64,000 bases of DNA. Origin: Schistocerca nitens (taxonomy: Eukaryota > Arthropoda > Insecta > Orthoptera > Acrididae). The position numbers were made by a program, and so were the translations under genes. Positions 10,312 to 21,239 of the stretch are shown piece after piece. Below the pieces are notes generated by a model, which did no database searches, was not told the origin of the DNA, and saw only the letters and a program-made list of their open reading frames with translations. Every line of letters starts with the position of its first letter. The stretch's first letter is position 1. Location of the stretch: the NCBI RefSeq assembly GCF_023898315.1, contig NC_064622.1:75960387-76024386 (forward strand), written 5' to 3'.

Positions 10312-10815
10312 AGCAAGGAAAGCGCTTCTGAAGAAGAGAAATTTGTTAACATCGAGTATAGATTTAAATGTCAGGAGGTCGTTTCTGAAAGTATTTGTAT
10401 GGCGTGTAGCCATCTATGGAAGTGAAACGTGGACGATAAATAGTTTAGACAAGTAGAGAATAGAAGCTTTCGAAATGTGGTGCTACAGAAGAATGCTGAA
10501 GATTAGATGGGTAGATCACATAACTAATGAGGAGCTATTGAATAGAATTGGGAAGAAAAGAAATTTGTGGCACAACTTGACTAGAAGAAGGGATCGGTTG
10601 GTAGGACATATTCGATATCGCCAATTTAGTATTGGAGGGCAGCGTGGAGGGTAAAAATCGTAGAGGGAGACTAAGAGATGAATACACTAAACAGATTCAG
10701 AAGGATGTAGGTTGCAGTAGGTACTGGGAGATGAAGAAGCTTGCACAGGATAGAGTAGCATGGAGAGCCGCATCAAACTAGTGTCTGGACTGAAGACCAC
10801 AACAACAACAAAAAC
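10312..10815 (+). pseudogene. RTE-like LINE 3' end, decayed
   Basis: This is nearly the same sequence as 28585-29097: gaaagcgcttctgaagaaga, then atgtggtgctacagaagaat and ggcagcgtggagggtaaaaa. It contains an in-frame stop (gacaagtagagaat) and a deletion after ggacatattcg relative to the 28-kb copy. It ends ctgaagaccacaacaacaac, the CAA-type tail shared by this LINE family. Confidence 0.85.
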
Positions 10816-11089
10816 AACAAGTATTATACATGAATTGGGGCTAGAATTTCACCAGTTTTTTCTAGCTGACGTTATATTTTTGCTGTGACCTTTGATTTAT
10901 GTGTTATTTGCATCTCATTTTGTAAAAGAGTCAACTTTGGCATTAGTTAATAATACCTACATTAAACCTCATGAGAATTAATCGCTACATATAGCGTAGA
11001 AGGTTATTGAAACAAGTAGCTGTCACACGAAGAGGAATGACACTATCAAAGCACTGTACTGAAGTCACCGCGATTCATGATAGTATCGC

Positions 11090-11740
11090 GGGTATTACAA
11101 AAGGCTGGCCATGGTTGTTAACAGAGTGTGCGGCCACCACAGACGGCAATGCATGCTCTGAAATCTGCTGGCGTCATAGTTGGTTAGGAGTTCTTGTCGT
11201 AGGACGCTCCATTCGCCACCAACACGGTTTAGAACTGCTGGGTGGTCATTGGTGCATGAGGACGTTCTGCAGTATATCTCGCCGGTGCATCCCACAGCTG
11301 CTTGAAAGGATAAGGGGTAAGGACAGATCAGTCCACTCCAAGTGCTCCTCCACTTGCGCTTTTCCATGCGGACGGTCATTGTCATGCATAAAAATTAAGT
11401 CAGAGTCATGCATCTCTGAAAAGACGTTCGTGGGGAGGAAGTACAGTATCACAGGAACGTTGACCTATGAGGGTGCTGTGTTCAGTTATTTGGATGTGAG
11501 CCCATGCAACATTATCCCTCCTACACAATAACAATGGGACCAGCAAAACTATCATGTTTGACAATGTTCCTAGGTGTACTACGTCTTTCCACCTCTCTCC
11601 CTGGTAGGGTTCGTCCAGGATTGTCGAACACGATCGTGTTGGTGTTCCAGGCGGTATAGTGAGAGAAGACATAATTGGGAACGGGCGTTCTGACTTCCAA
11701 ACCTTCTGACTTCCAGATCCTTGAACACGGAACACTCACG
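11090..11740 (-). pseudogene. Tc1-like transposase relic, minus-strand copy
   Basis: Fragments in shifting frames, read from 11740 down, give ERRSTPRNIVKHDSFAGP, then ITEHSTLIGQRSCDTVLPP, then FMHDNDRPHGKAQVEEHLE (the second catalytic aspartate region) and GGEWSVLRQELL near the C-terminus. This order matches Tc1 transposases. Multiple frameshifts and stops show it is long dead. It lies head-to-head with the plus-strand relic that follows. Confidence 0.65.
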
Positions 11741-11744
11741 GATC

Positions 11745-12160
11745 AACATTATTCTGACACTGTACTCCTCCCTCAGGTGCGTCCTTTCAGGGCTACATTG
11801 TCTTGAATTCTCCATTATAGATGACAGGGTGCAAACGCATCGACCTGCAAAGTCGTAGGTGCTCTTGAAACGAGAGAATACTCGGCGAATGGATGGCCTT
11901 GCTCGTTCCACCAACTTAAATCCCATAGAGCACATGTAAGATGCGGTAGGGAGACGTACTTCAGAACGTCCATATGGACCAACGACCATCCAGAATCTGT
12001 TAACCGCACTGGTGGAGGAATGGTCCACCCCACCACAAGAACTCCTTACGAACCTTGTGGCCACCATGCGAGCACGTTCCAGAGCGTACACTGACTGCCG
12101 TCCATGGCGATCACACAGTCCACTCAGAAACATGTCCCGCCTTTTTAACATCCACGGAAA
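11745..12160 (+). pseudogene. Tc1-like transposase relic, plus-strand copy
   Basis: The plus strand carries cctcaggtgcgtcctttcag (homologous to the catalytic-core stretch of the minus copy). It then has a degenerate Asp box near 11815-11850, a block meaning WPC-S followed by a PIEH-like remnant near 11890-11930, and EEWSTPPQELLTNLVATM at about 12015-12070, a clear Tc1 C-terminal signature. Frames are broken throughout. Confidence 0.62.
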
Positions 12161-12316
12161 CATCACAAACCGCGCTGCCTTCATTGTAATTATAGTCTTT
12201 GAATAAAAGTTACCCTGATTGTATATTGCTTTAGGTACCTTCTCTACAATACTGTATCGGTTCTTTATATGTCTGGTCCAAGTTTCATTCTGCTATATTA
12301 CTTGACAGTGACACAT

Positions 12317-12515
12317 TATGCGCCGGCCGCGGTGACCGAGCGGTTCTAGGCGCTTCAGTCCGGAACCACGTGATTGCTTACGGTCGCAGGTTCGAATCCT
12401 GCCTCGGGCATGGATGTGTGGGATGTCCTTAGGTTTAAGTAGTTCTAAGTTCTAGGGGACTCATGACCTCAGATGTTAAGTCCCATAGTGCTCAGAGCCA
12501 TTTCAACCATCTTTT
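12317..12515 (+). repeat. tRNA-derived SINE, family A
   Basis: A plus-strand copy with head gcggtgaccgagcggttcta, B box ggttcgaatcctgcc and tail cagagccatttcaacc. A probable 8-bp duplication, tgacacat, lies at 12309-12316 and 12516-12523. Confidence 0.9.
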
Positions 12516-12998
12516 TGACACATCATAAGAAATTTATTTTCATCTTTAAGTTTTTGTGGCAGTGTAGAAACAACCGGTAAACAGGTCTTAAATATATTAG
12601 GTAACAACAATTGTATTACATGACTAAACACGTGTAACTGTTGCAACCTGAGAAGTGTGCGACGCTTGAGATATTTGTAATCCTTTGCTTCAAGTATCTT
12701 ATCAGTCTGGATTCCAATATTACCTATAGTTGCCCAGGAATCAGGGTGAGCTTACTAACAGTCTTGCTGCGATCTGTACCTTTTATGGTGATTTTACATA
12801 TTCTAAACTTTGTGTTCAAACCTAGACACCTTTAGGTATCCAACCGAATGTGTCAGTGGTTAAAGTATCAGCGAGTCACACTTACATACTGACGTGCGGT
12901 TGGCCGACGACCCTTTTTAAAACCCAGGATGACCTTCATCTTGGAACGTTCCGTTGGTCGATCGATCTTCTACTGACTGCTGTTAAAAATAGTGCAAG

Positions 12999-13201
12999 CT
13001 CCAAATGGGTCAAATGGCTCTGAGCACCATGAGACTCAACTGCTGAGGTCATCAGTGCCCAAGAACTTAGAACTACTTAAACCTAACTAACCTAAGGACA
13101 TCACACACATCCGTGCCCGAAGCAGTATTCGAACCTGCGACCGTAGCGGTCGCGCGGCTCTAGACTGTAACGCCTAGAACCGCTCGGCCATAACGGCCGG
13201 C
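12999..13201 (-). repeat. tRNA-derived SINE, family A
   Basis: A minus-strand full-length copy. The 10-bp duplication atagtgcaag lies at 12989-12998 and 13202-13211. Confidence 0.92.
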
Positions 13202-13211
13202 ATAGTGCAAG

Positions 13212-14112
13212 TACTTTCGTACAGTCTACATAGAATTACACATGTATGTTATGACGTCTGGTCCCCATTTTTTCTGATTATCGATTTTGGATGATTTTGT
13301 TTCGATAATCGTCATTTCCGCAATCGGGAAGAAATTGAAAGGAGGAACTATAGTACGGCCTACGTCGGGGAAACAGTATCGGAAAACAGAATTCAATATT
13401 TCAGCTCTCTCTGTGGCATCCTGCTATCCATTTAGACCGTTGAGAGAGTGAATGAATGTCTGAACCGTGTACTGCCCTTCCGTAAGACAAACAATGCTTG
13501 GATTTATTGACGGATGGGTAGACAGAAATTTACTTTGGAACCCTCTTGGACTGCTCTCGCTACGCTCACTCAGCTTTCGACGGTAAATAAGGCCTTAACC
13601 TTGTTTAAATCAGTGATGCAACTATTTTTGCTTTCGTAGCAACTTTCTAAAACTACTATTCCATTTCAGATATTTCAGATCCAGCACAGTTTAGCTATGC
13701 ACTGTCTAAAACATATTGCTGTCTAATATATGTTGCTGAATTTTTTATATTGGCACTAGACACCAAGTTCCAGAGATTAATTTTCTATGCTGAAAGCTCA
13801 AGTAATTTGCAATCTGTTTCCTGTAAAATTTGCTAGCCAAAGAATTTGTATGAAGTACGACATCGAATGGAGTCCTTCCCTAACATTTTTGCTTGATTCT
13901 CGCAAACTATGATGCGAAACATACGAAGCATGTTTTAACAACTGTTTTTTCGGGCCTCTCACTGGATGTAATTGCTCTTCGTAGAATAAATGATTCTTTA
14001 CACGGAAAACTGGAGTAGTTATACGTAGCATCGACAGCATTGAAGAAAAATATGTGTTCCTGTTTTTATGCGTTTGGGCGCTGACGACCACGCTGTTTAT
14101 CGCCCGTAAACC
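13212..14112. other. Unassigned sequence
   Basis: Short ORFs in this stretch show no motif I recognise. No repeat was identified. Confidence 0.3.
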
Positions 14113-14139
14113 TCAAACACACACACACACACACACACA
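14113..14139. repeat. (CA)n microsatellite
   Basis: An uninterrupted run of about 13 CA units follows aacctca. Confidence 0.9.
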
Positions 14140-14235
14140 AGAAAAATATCAGCCACAGTGTCACGACACCGTACACTCGCTCGTTCTTTATTGACTCAAT
14201 GCATTAATTTTTCAACAACTTCATAATTCTCTGGT

Positions 14236-14464
14236 GTCCGCCCCTGCTAGCTGAGTGGTCAGCGCGACGGAATGCCCTGCCAAACGGCCCGGGTTCGTTT
14301 CCCGGCTGGGTCGGAGTTTTTCTTCCGCTCAGTGGCTGGGTATTGTGTTGTCCTTATCATTATCATTTCATCCCCATCCACATGCAAGTCGCCGAAGTGG
14401 CGTTAACTTGAAATACTTACACCAGGCGAACGGTCTACCCGACGGGAGGCCCTAGCCACACGGC
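14236..14464 (+). repeat. tRNA-derived SINE, family D
   Basis: The head has tagctgagtggtcagcgcg (A-box-like) and gggttcgtttcccgg (B-box-like). The body includes tcatttcatccccatcc and cggtctacccgacgggaggc. It is flanked by an 11-bp perfect duplication, aattctctggt, at 14225-14235 and 14465-14475. Confidence 0.9.
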
Positions 14465-14475
14465 AATTCTCTGGT

Positions 14476-15485
14476 AGCCGTTCATTGGGACGATGGATGG
14501 CCTATGGAAGATAATACAATCAAGTTTATACACGAAACTGAAACCTGACTAATGTTCACTGTTCGTGGAATACGAGACCCATCGTGAATCCGAATAAAAT
14601 TATCATATTTAGGAGAATAGGTAAATCCCACAGCGTGATAATGCTATGAGATACGGGTATGGGCCGTTCCGTCGGACAGCTGAAACGATATCTGATTATT
14701 CTATCGGCCCAAAGGGCGTCGGCGCATAAGTCAAGAGCACACATCAACAAATCTCGGTTACAGCTTACGTCACAAGTCACGTGAGAAGGTGTTCTGTCAC
14801 CTTTCCCTTAAATCCTAGGGCTCCTGCCTCGCCGTAAAACCTTGACGGGGGTACGTAGCTTATTTCAAGAATAGCACTGGCTCCATTTTATGCTTAACGA
14901 GCAGCTAATGTCCCAGCTGATTTGGCGGTTTCTTCTAGCGTCTGATATAATAGTTGAACCTCGTAGACAGAATAAAATTATTCACACCCACGCCTGGAAT
15001 ATTAGCATCGAAAATATTTGGAGCGCTAATCGCCGCCCCACATGGGTCGTAATATCATTGTCAGTCAGTTAATAGTTAGTTTAGAGTGTTTTCCCTTTAG
15101 AAATTTCATACACTGTCGCCTAAAATAGTTTAAATTGGATCGTGTTCCTCTAGGCCCGCCAGGTGGAGATTTCTTAGCGATTGCATATTTTCGACTCAGT
15201 GGTGAACTTTTTACTTTCGGCTCAATAATTTGTGTCAAAATAACTTTCTGACGACCAGAGTCCTCAATTATTTCGATTTCAAGAATATTTGCCTGCGTTG
15301 GCGTAGTTCATCGGGTTTCAAATTGCGATAGTATGTTGGACAACGATCTAGTCAGGAAATCTGATCATATACACAGTCACTGTTCACATGTCCGCACGTT
15401 GCTAATCATCTGTATGCTTCCTCGATTAGAAATATACCCAGTTATTGTGGGGCAAATATATACATACTAAGACTGAACTCGCGTT
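14476..15485. other. Unassigned sequence
   Basis: No recognisable gene or repeat is seen here. Confidence 0.3.
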
Positions 15486-16230
15486 ACACGTTTTTGAGCA
15501 AGAACGTATCTCGAAAGAATGGCCTGCTGCAGGACAACCAGCCAAGGATCAAGTCAGATATTTCCAGTATTCTTGGCTTTTGGAAAGCATTTGATTCAGT
15601 GCCATAATAAAGCTTATTAAGGAAAGTGCGGACTTGTGGCACCGAAATTTGCGATTTCATTGAAAATACTTTAGTAGAGAGGACACATGATGCTACTTTG
15701 GAAGGAGACATATAGATGTAGAAATAACTTCAGGCGTACACCGGAATATGTAGTGGAACACTTGTAAATCAAGTTGCATATTAATAATCTTGCTGACATT
15801 ATTCATAACCTCAGACTTTTTAACGCCAAACTTTTCATAGATGTATTAACTGTTACGTATAAGGAAGCACTGTCTGTAAAAGGCGGCACAAATGTTCGAT
15901 CAGATCTTGGTAAAATTCCTAGATGGTTTAAGAATTGGCAAGTCACTCTCAGTGTTCATGTAAAATGGAGAAATCACATACATTTAGTCATTGGTAATAG
16001 AGATGGGAAACGTGGGTACATTTGTAGGCTACTGGGAAAATCACTCTGTAAAGAAGGTAACTTGAAGAGACTCGTGTGGACCATAAAGTACCAGAATACT
16101 GCTCAAGTGTTTCGAATTCATACCAGTTAGGACTATCATGGGATACTGAAATTATGCAAAGGTTTGTTTCACCTATGGGAGCACATTAGGGAGACGCTGA
16201 AAGAACTGAACTGGTAGAATCTGAATACAG
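15486..16230 (+). pseudogene. Decayed non-LTR retrotransposon RT fragment
   Basis: A degenerate plus-strand trace contains an AFDSVPH-like stretch near 15580-15605. This is followed by LHINNLADIIHNLRLFNAKL (about 15771-15830), which corresponds to the INDL...YADD region of CR1/Jockey-type RT, but the FADD catalytic box is lost. Later RLVWTIKYQNTAQV (about 16070) resembles the LEYCSQVW segment. Frames and stops are disrupted. Clade is uncertain. Confidence 0.55.
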
Positions 16231-16300
16231 ACATCAACCATCCGGCAAAAGCGTGCTATCAAAATCTGAAGAATCAGTTTTAGGTGACGACTGTAGAAAT

Positions 16301-16541
16301 GCCGAGGGAGGTGGCGTAGCGGTTAGCACACTACACTCGCATTCGGGAGAACGACGGTTCAAACCCTCGTCCGTCCTTCCTGATTTAGGTCTTCCGTAAT
16401 TTCCCTAAATCGCTTCAGGCAAATTCCGGGACGGTTCCTTTGAAATGGCACGGCCGACCTATTTCCCCATCCCTCCCTAATCCCATGAGACCGCTGACCT
16501 CGCTGTCTGGTTGCCTCCCCCAAATCAACCAACCAACCAAC
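16301..16541 (+). repeat. tRNA-derived SINE, family C
   Basis: A nearly full-length copy: ggtggcgtagcggttagcac (A-box-like), gacggttcaaaccctcgtcc (B-box-like), ttccctaaatcgcttcaggc, and a tail of caaatcaaccaaccaaccaa. It is the best intact family C copy in the window. Confidence 0.88.
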
Positions 16542-17541
16542 TCTCAAAATATGTTACCTCCAACTATACATCGATCCCGCAAAGACCTTACACTGGGGCA
16601 TTTCAAAAATTTCACAAATACGGATATAGATGTACGAGTACGTATAGTTTAGTAGCAGCGCAGAAGGAAAAGAACTTTTCTCATTATACCAAACTTGGGC
16701 ACCAGAGATACTTGAACTCTCTATGCTTACAAGGGAAACTCTCATCGCAACCCCCTCAGATTTAGTGGTAAGATGACCAAGTGGACAGCCCATCAAAAAC
16801 TGAATACAGATCGAGCTTGAAAACAGGAAGAAGGTGTACTGAACTGTGAAAAAAATGAAAAAATGAAAACAGTCAATGATCCAAGCTTAAGAAGTGCAAT
16901 ATCGAGAAACATTGGACAGCCGCGACGTCGTGTTTCAGTGGTTACGTTGTTGGACTGTGAACCGAACGAGTCGTGTTCAGAGCTCCCTCGCACCATTTAT
17001 CCACACTTTTCTTTCGCAACATTTTAAACTGTCCATCCGGTCACTGAAATGTTTGTTCTCTTTCTGTAGTCTTGGCAGTTGGAATACTATACATTGGTTA
17101 TAGAATATGAGTCATACGGTAACAATACGTTATCGTTGCAATGTGACGTGTAGTGAGAGCATGCGAAATACCACGTAGACGCCTCACAGAAATGAAAACA
17201 ACGAATAAAGTGGTGTGAACTATGTTACAACAAAGAAATTCAAGAGCCAGAACTCCCGCAATGTAACGCAACTTCAAAAAGTTTAAAAAACATATGTTTT
17301 GACAGAGCACAGAAAAGCTGTGTGATTGTGAAACTGTTGCGCTCTTTTGTTGCAGCTTATGTGACAGATTTCTGTGTTTTCATCATTTCACGAACACCTA
17401 AATCGAGCAAGGAGGTGTATCTCACTCATTTACCAGTCGTAGAAAATAGGTGCGTCGATAAGAGATTCCTACCATATGATACACGTACTGTCACTAGTGC
17501 CGTGTGTGACACATGAGACGTGTTTTCCGGTAGAGGATTCG
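16542..17541. other. Mostly unassigned; possible tRNA-like relic near 16935-16990
   Basis: The segment gtggttacgttgttggactg followed by gtgttcagagctccctc resembles a decayed tRNA-like SINE head. The rest shows nothing recognisable. Confidence 0.25.
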
Positions 17542-17632
17542 GTTGAAATGAAATGTCGTGTGGCTAGGGCCTCCCGTCGGGTAGACCGTTCGCCTGGTGC
17601 AGGTCTTTCGATTTGACGCCACTTCGGCTACC
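17542..17632 (-). repeat. SINE family D 3' fragment
   Basis: gcctcccgtcgggtagaccg and gacgccacttcgg are the reverse complement of the family D body at 14390-14455. The tRNA-like head is missing. Confidence 0.75.
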
Positions 17633-17824
17633 TGCTTTGACTTATCGCCTTGCCATCGAATGTTTGCAATACCCATTTGAGCGCCACTTCCTTTCGGCTG
17701 TTAATAGAGTAGTTGTGGAGAACCATTGTCATGGTAAGTCCCTACCTCATACTTGTCTGTTGCAAACGGGCGTTACATCAACAAAGACACAAATACGAGT
17801 ACAGCGAACTGCGGAAAAAATTTA

Positions 17825-18420
17825 AAAAAAACCGCGTGAGGGAGGTTTGAACACTGGACGCCCACATGGTGAACCAACACCGTGACTACTTCTTTTTTTT
17901 TTGTGGGGGGTCTGTTCAGAGCGAGCGTCCCATGACACCCATTCAAGTTCATCAATGACCCGTTCACTCAGTTTTTTTTTATTTTTTTTATTACAGATGG
18001 CAGCTACCCCCTCTGACCGAACACGCTGAGCTACCGTGCCGGCCTGACCACGATAGTGTTGCTATTTCATGCTGTTCTAATTAGCACATCTTATCCTTGG
18101 ATCGTTCATTGTTTCTAGTTTGCTTTTTTTTTTCACAGTTCAGTACACGTTCTTCCTGTTTTCACGCTTGGTCTGTGTTCAGTTTTTGACAGCCTGTCCA
18201 TTGAGCTCTCTTACCACTGAACCTGCCAGGGAGGGGGGAGGGGGGGGAGTAGTTTCCCTTGTTGGTATAAAGCTCCAATCCAAGAGAATGGAGCTCCACA
18301 GGGAATGGTAATGCACACGCTACATGAGCTAAACCTCTGTGCCCCACTGGGATTCGAAATCGGAACCTTTTCTTCTGCTGGCAAAGCTCTTAGCGACTGA
18401 GCGATGTTCCCTCTCGGATG
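17825..18420. repeat. Decayed tRNA-like repeats
   Basis: Two minus-strand tRNA-like traces are present. One is near 18005-18045 (cgctgagctaccgtgccggc), preceded by a duplicated-looking homopolymer-rich tract. The other is at 18340-18412 (gggattcgaaatcgg as a B box and cttagcgactgagcgatg as an A-box region). Both are too degraded to assign to a family. Confidence 0.4.
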
Positions 18421-18606
18421 TACTCCAGATGCGTTGTTAGTTTGCCACAAGCTATGCGGCACAGCGCGAAACGGAAACTTATCATGTCTTAAGGGGGTCA
18501 GATCGCCAAAAAAGTAGGGCAGATCAACAAAAAAATTCCTGTCACATGCGAGTAGAACTCACGCTCTGGGACTTAGTCATGTACAAACTTAGTTTTGTGT
18601 ATAGAC

Positions 18607-18632
18607 AATAATAATAATAATAATAATAATTT
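18607..18632. repeat. (AAT)n microsatellite
   Basis: About eight aat units occur in acaataataataataataat. Confidence 0.9.
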
Positions 18633-19688
18633 GGTGTGGCTCAGTGGCCTGTTGCAGATGTTTCAGATGTACACTAGTTTGACGATTTGAGTGTTCCTAA
18701 CCTACCCTAGTTATCCAACTGGGGAAACGGAATCTTCAGTTTAATGTGAAACCCGAACTAGGTGTCGTTACTGGTGAAGCCTCACATCGTTGAGAGGACA
18801 GGTTAAAACGGAGACTAAGTAATCCGTAGTCCGACCAAACTCCGTTCCCGTGACATCTCGCTTCTCAGGCAGGCGCTTTACCGCTCTTTAAGTGTAAGAA
18901 AGAAAAGTGAACAAAGCAGGGCATCACGTGACTGGGCACGGGAAACAGGGAGGAATGAAAGGCCACAGTGGAATTTAACCAGTACTCTGTCAGTTAAACA
19001 CAAAAAGGCATATTTGCAAGAAGTGCTCGGTAACGTGAGAACCGCAGCTACTTCCATGGCGTGGTCTCCAGACACTTGTGAAAGACGTGGAGATCAGAGT
19101 CGTTCTCTCCCGCAACAACGTAGTGAACGTAGTGATCCAAGAGCCAGACGATCGTTTTCGTCTGAGGAAAAAGGTTTACGTCTGGATGAATAAGAAATTC
19201 ATTCGAAAAAGCGGATTCAAGCCCTCGGGAAAGGAAAACCAGGTGTTGACGAATCCAGAGCCAATGATCCCGTCCGCAAGAGACCAGCCTGTGAAGTAAG
19301 GAATCAGTGCAATGACATTCGTTACACTGATCGCTCGGGTGAAGGCTTATGCGAAAAGATGGCCGCCAGTTGGTATCAATGACCCTATACCACGACGAAG
19401 CGACCACCGAGGTATAACATAAGAAGACTAAGATGAGACCAGACAGTTTCCCAGGATGCTGATGGGGACGCTATATCAACAGGGGAGAGGAAAGGTGATT
19501 GATCCCAAAGGGAGAATAAGTCGTCTTTGAAAGGGTATCATTACCTAAGAAACTGACAATTAAAAAATATTCGCGGATGCGTCGCAATTTGGGGTCAATC
19601 CGTCCAACATCGACGGGAGGAGTCATAGTGACCGGTTGAAGATAAAAAAATTAACTAAACGTAATGGAATGTGGCGCCTGTGTACATA
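18633..19688. other. Unassigned sequence
   Basis: Opposing ORFs at 19048-19407 (-) and 19078-19299 (+) overlap and show no family signature. I do not call a gene. Confidence 0.3.
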
Positions 19689-21110
19689 CACTCCTGGAAA
19701 TGGAAAAAAGAACACATTGACACCGGTGTGTCAGACCCACCATACTTGCTCCGGACACTGCGAGAGGGCTGTACAAGCAATGATCACACGCACGGCACAG
19801 CGGACACACCAGGAACCGCGGTGTTGGCCGTCGAATGGCGCTAGCTGCGCAGCATTTGTGCACCGCCGCCGTCAGTGTCAGCCAGTTTGCCGTGGCATAC
19901 GGAGCTCCATCGCAGTCTTTAACACTGGTAGCATGCCGCGACAGCTTGGACGTGAACCGTATGTGCAGTTGACGGACTTTGAGCGAGGGCGTATAGTGGG
20001 CATGCGGGAGGCCGGGTGGACGTACCGCCGAATTGCTCAACACGTGGGGCGTGAGGTCTCCACAGTACATCAATGTTGTCGCCAGTGGTCGGCGGAAGGT
20101 GCACGTGCCCGTCGACCTGGGACCGGACCGCAGCGACGCACGGATGCACGCCAAGACCGTAGGATCCTACGCAGTGCCGTAGGGGACCGCACCGCCACTT
20201 CCCAGCAAATTAGGGACACTGTTGCTGCTGGGGTATCGGCGAGGACCATTCGCAACCGTCTCCATGAAGCTGGGCTACGGTCCCGCACACCGTTAGGCCG
20301 TCTTCCGCTCACGTCCCAACATCGTGCAGCCCGCCTCCAGTGGTGTCGCGACAGGCGTGAATGGAGGGACGAATGGAGACGTGTCGTCTTCAGCGATGAG
20401 AGTCGCTTCTGCCTTGGTGCCAATGATGGTCGTATGCGTGTTTGGCGCCGTGCAGGTGAGCGCCACAATCAGGACTGCATACGACCGAGGCACACAGGGC
20501 CAACACCCGGCATCATGGTGTGGGGAGCGATCTCCTACACTGGCCGTACACCACTGGTGATCGTCGAGGGGAAACTGAATAGTGCACGGTGCATCCAAAC
20601 CGTCATCGAACCCATCGTTCTTCCATTCCTAGACCGGCAAGGGAACTTGCTGTTCCAACAGGACAATGCACGTCCGCATGTATCCCGTGCCACCCAACGT
20701 GCTCTAGAAGGTGTAAGTCAACTACCCTGGCCAGCAAGATCTCCGGATCTGTCCCCCATTGAGCATGTTTGGGACTGGATGAAGCGTCGTCTCACGCGGT
20801 CTGCACGTCCAGCACGAACGCTGGTCCAACTGAGGCGCCAGGTGGAAATGGCATGGCAAGCTGTTCCACAGGACTACATCCAGCATCTCTACGATCGTCT
20901 CCATGGGAGAATAGCAGCCTGCATTGCTGCGAAATGTGGATATACACTGTACTAGTGCCGACATTGTGCATGATCTGTTGCCTGTGTCTATGTGCCTGTG
21001 GTTCTGTCAGTGTGATCATGTGATGTATCTGACCCCAGGAATGTGTCAATAAAGTTTCCCCTTCCTGGGACAATGAATTCACGGTGTTCTTATTTCAATT
21101 TCCAGGAGTG
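19689..21110 (+). mobile_element. Complete Tc1-like transposon
   Basis: The element is 1422 bp and begins cactcctggaaatgg. It is flanked by TA at 19687-19688 and 21111-21112. Terminal inverted repeats of 27 bp (19689-19715 and 21084-21110) differ at two positions by eye. It contains one open transposase gene and a short 3' UTR with aataaag near 21048. Everything expected for an autonomous copy is present. Confidence 0.94.
19933..20955 (+). CDS. Tc1-family transposase
   Basis: The protein is 340 residues from the Met at 19933 (MPRQLGREPYVQL). The frame is open for 99 codons upstream, but those codons lie across the TIR and are unlikely to be translated. An N-terminal paired-like helix-turn-helix (about residues 15-110, including GWTYRRIAQHVGREVSTV) is followed by the DDE core. 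D155 lies in FSDESRF, D244 in QQDNARPH and E277 in WPARSPDLSPIEHVW. Spacing between the second and third acidic residues is 32, two fewer than the textbook 34. The C-terminus (VPQDYIQHLYDRL) is present and no frameshift is seen, so the enzyme could be functional. It would act in the nucleus, cutting and pasting at TA. Confidence 0.92.
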   Translation: MPRQLGREPYVQLTDFERGRIVGMREAGWTYRRIAQHVGREVSTVHQCCRQWSAEGARARRPGTGPQRRTDARQDRRILRSAVGDRTATSQQIRDTVAAGVSARTIRNRLHEAGLRSRTPLGRLPLTSQHRAARLQWCRDRREWRDEWRRVVFSDESRFCLGANDGRMRVWRRAGERHNQDCIRPRHTGPTPGIMVWGAISYTGRTPLVIVEGKLNSARCIQTVIEPIVLPFLDRQGNLLFQQDNARPHVSRATQRALEGVSQLPWPARSPDLSPIEHVWDWMKRRLTRSARPARTLVQLRRQVEMAWQAVPQDYIQHLYDRLHGRIAACIAAKCGYTLY

Positions 21111-21239
21111 TATTATGACACTGCGTCGTACAAACAAGCTGAACACCTTTACTTTAATATCGGGAACACCTAACCTTCTGTTCTTGCACGGACTTGCTAT
21201 CACTTCATACTAAACTGTAACGATGTGTCGTCGCCACAA

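Noticed and set aside
20070-20598. Antisense ORFs opposite the Tc1 transposase
   Set aside because: Shadow frames of a GC-rich coding region with no domain.
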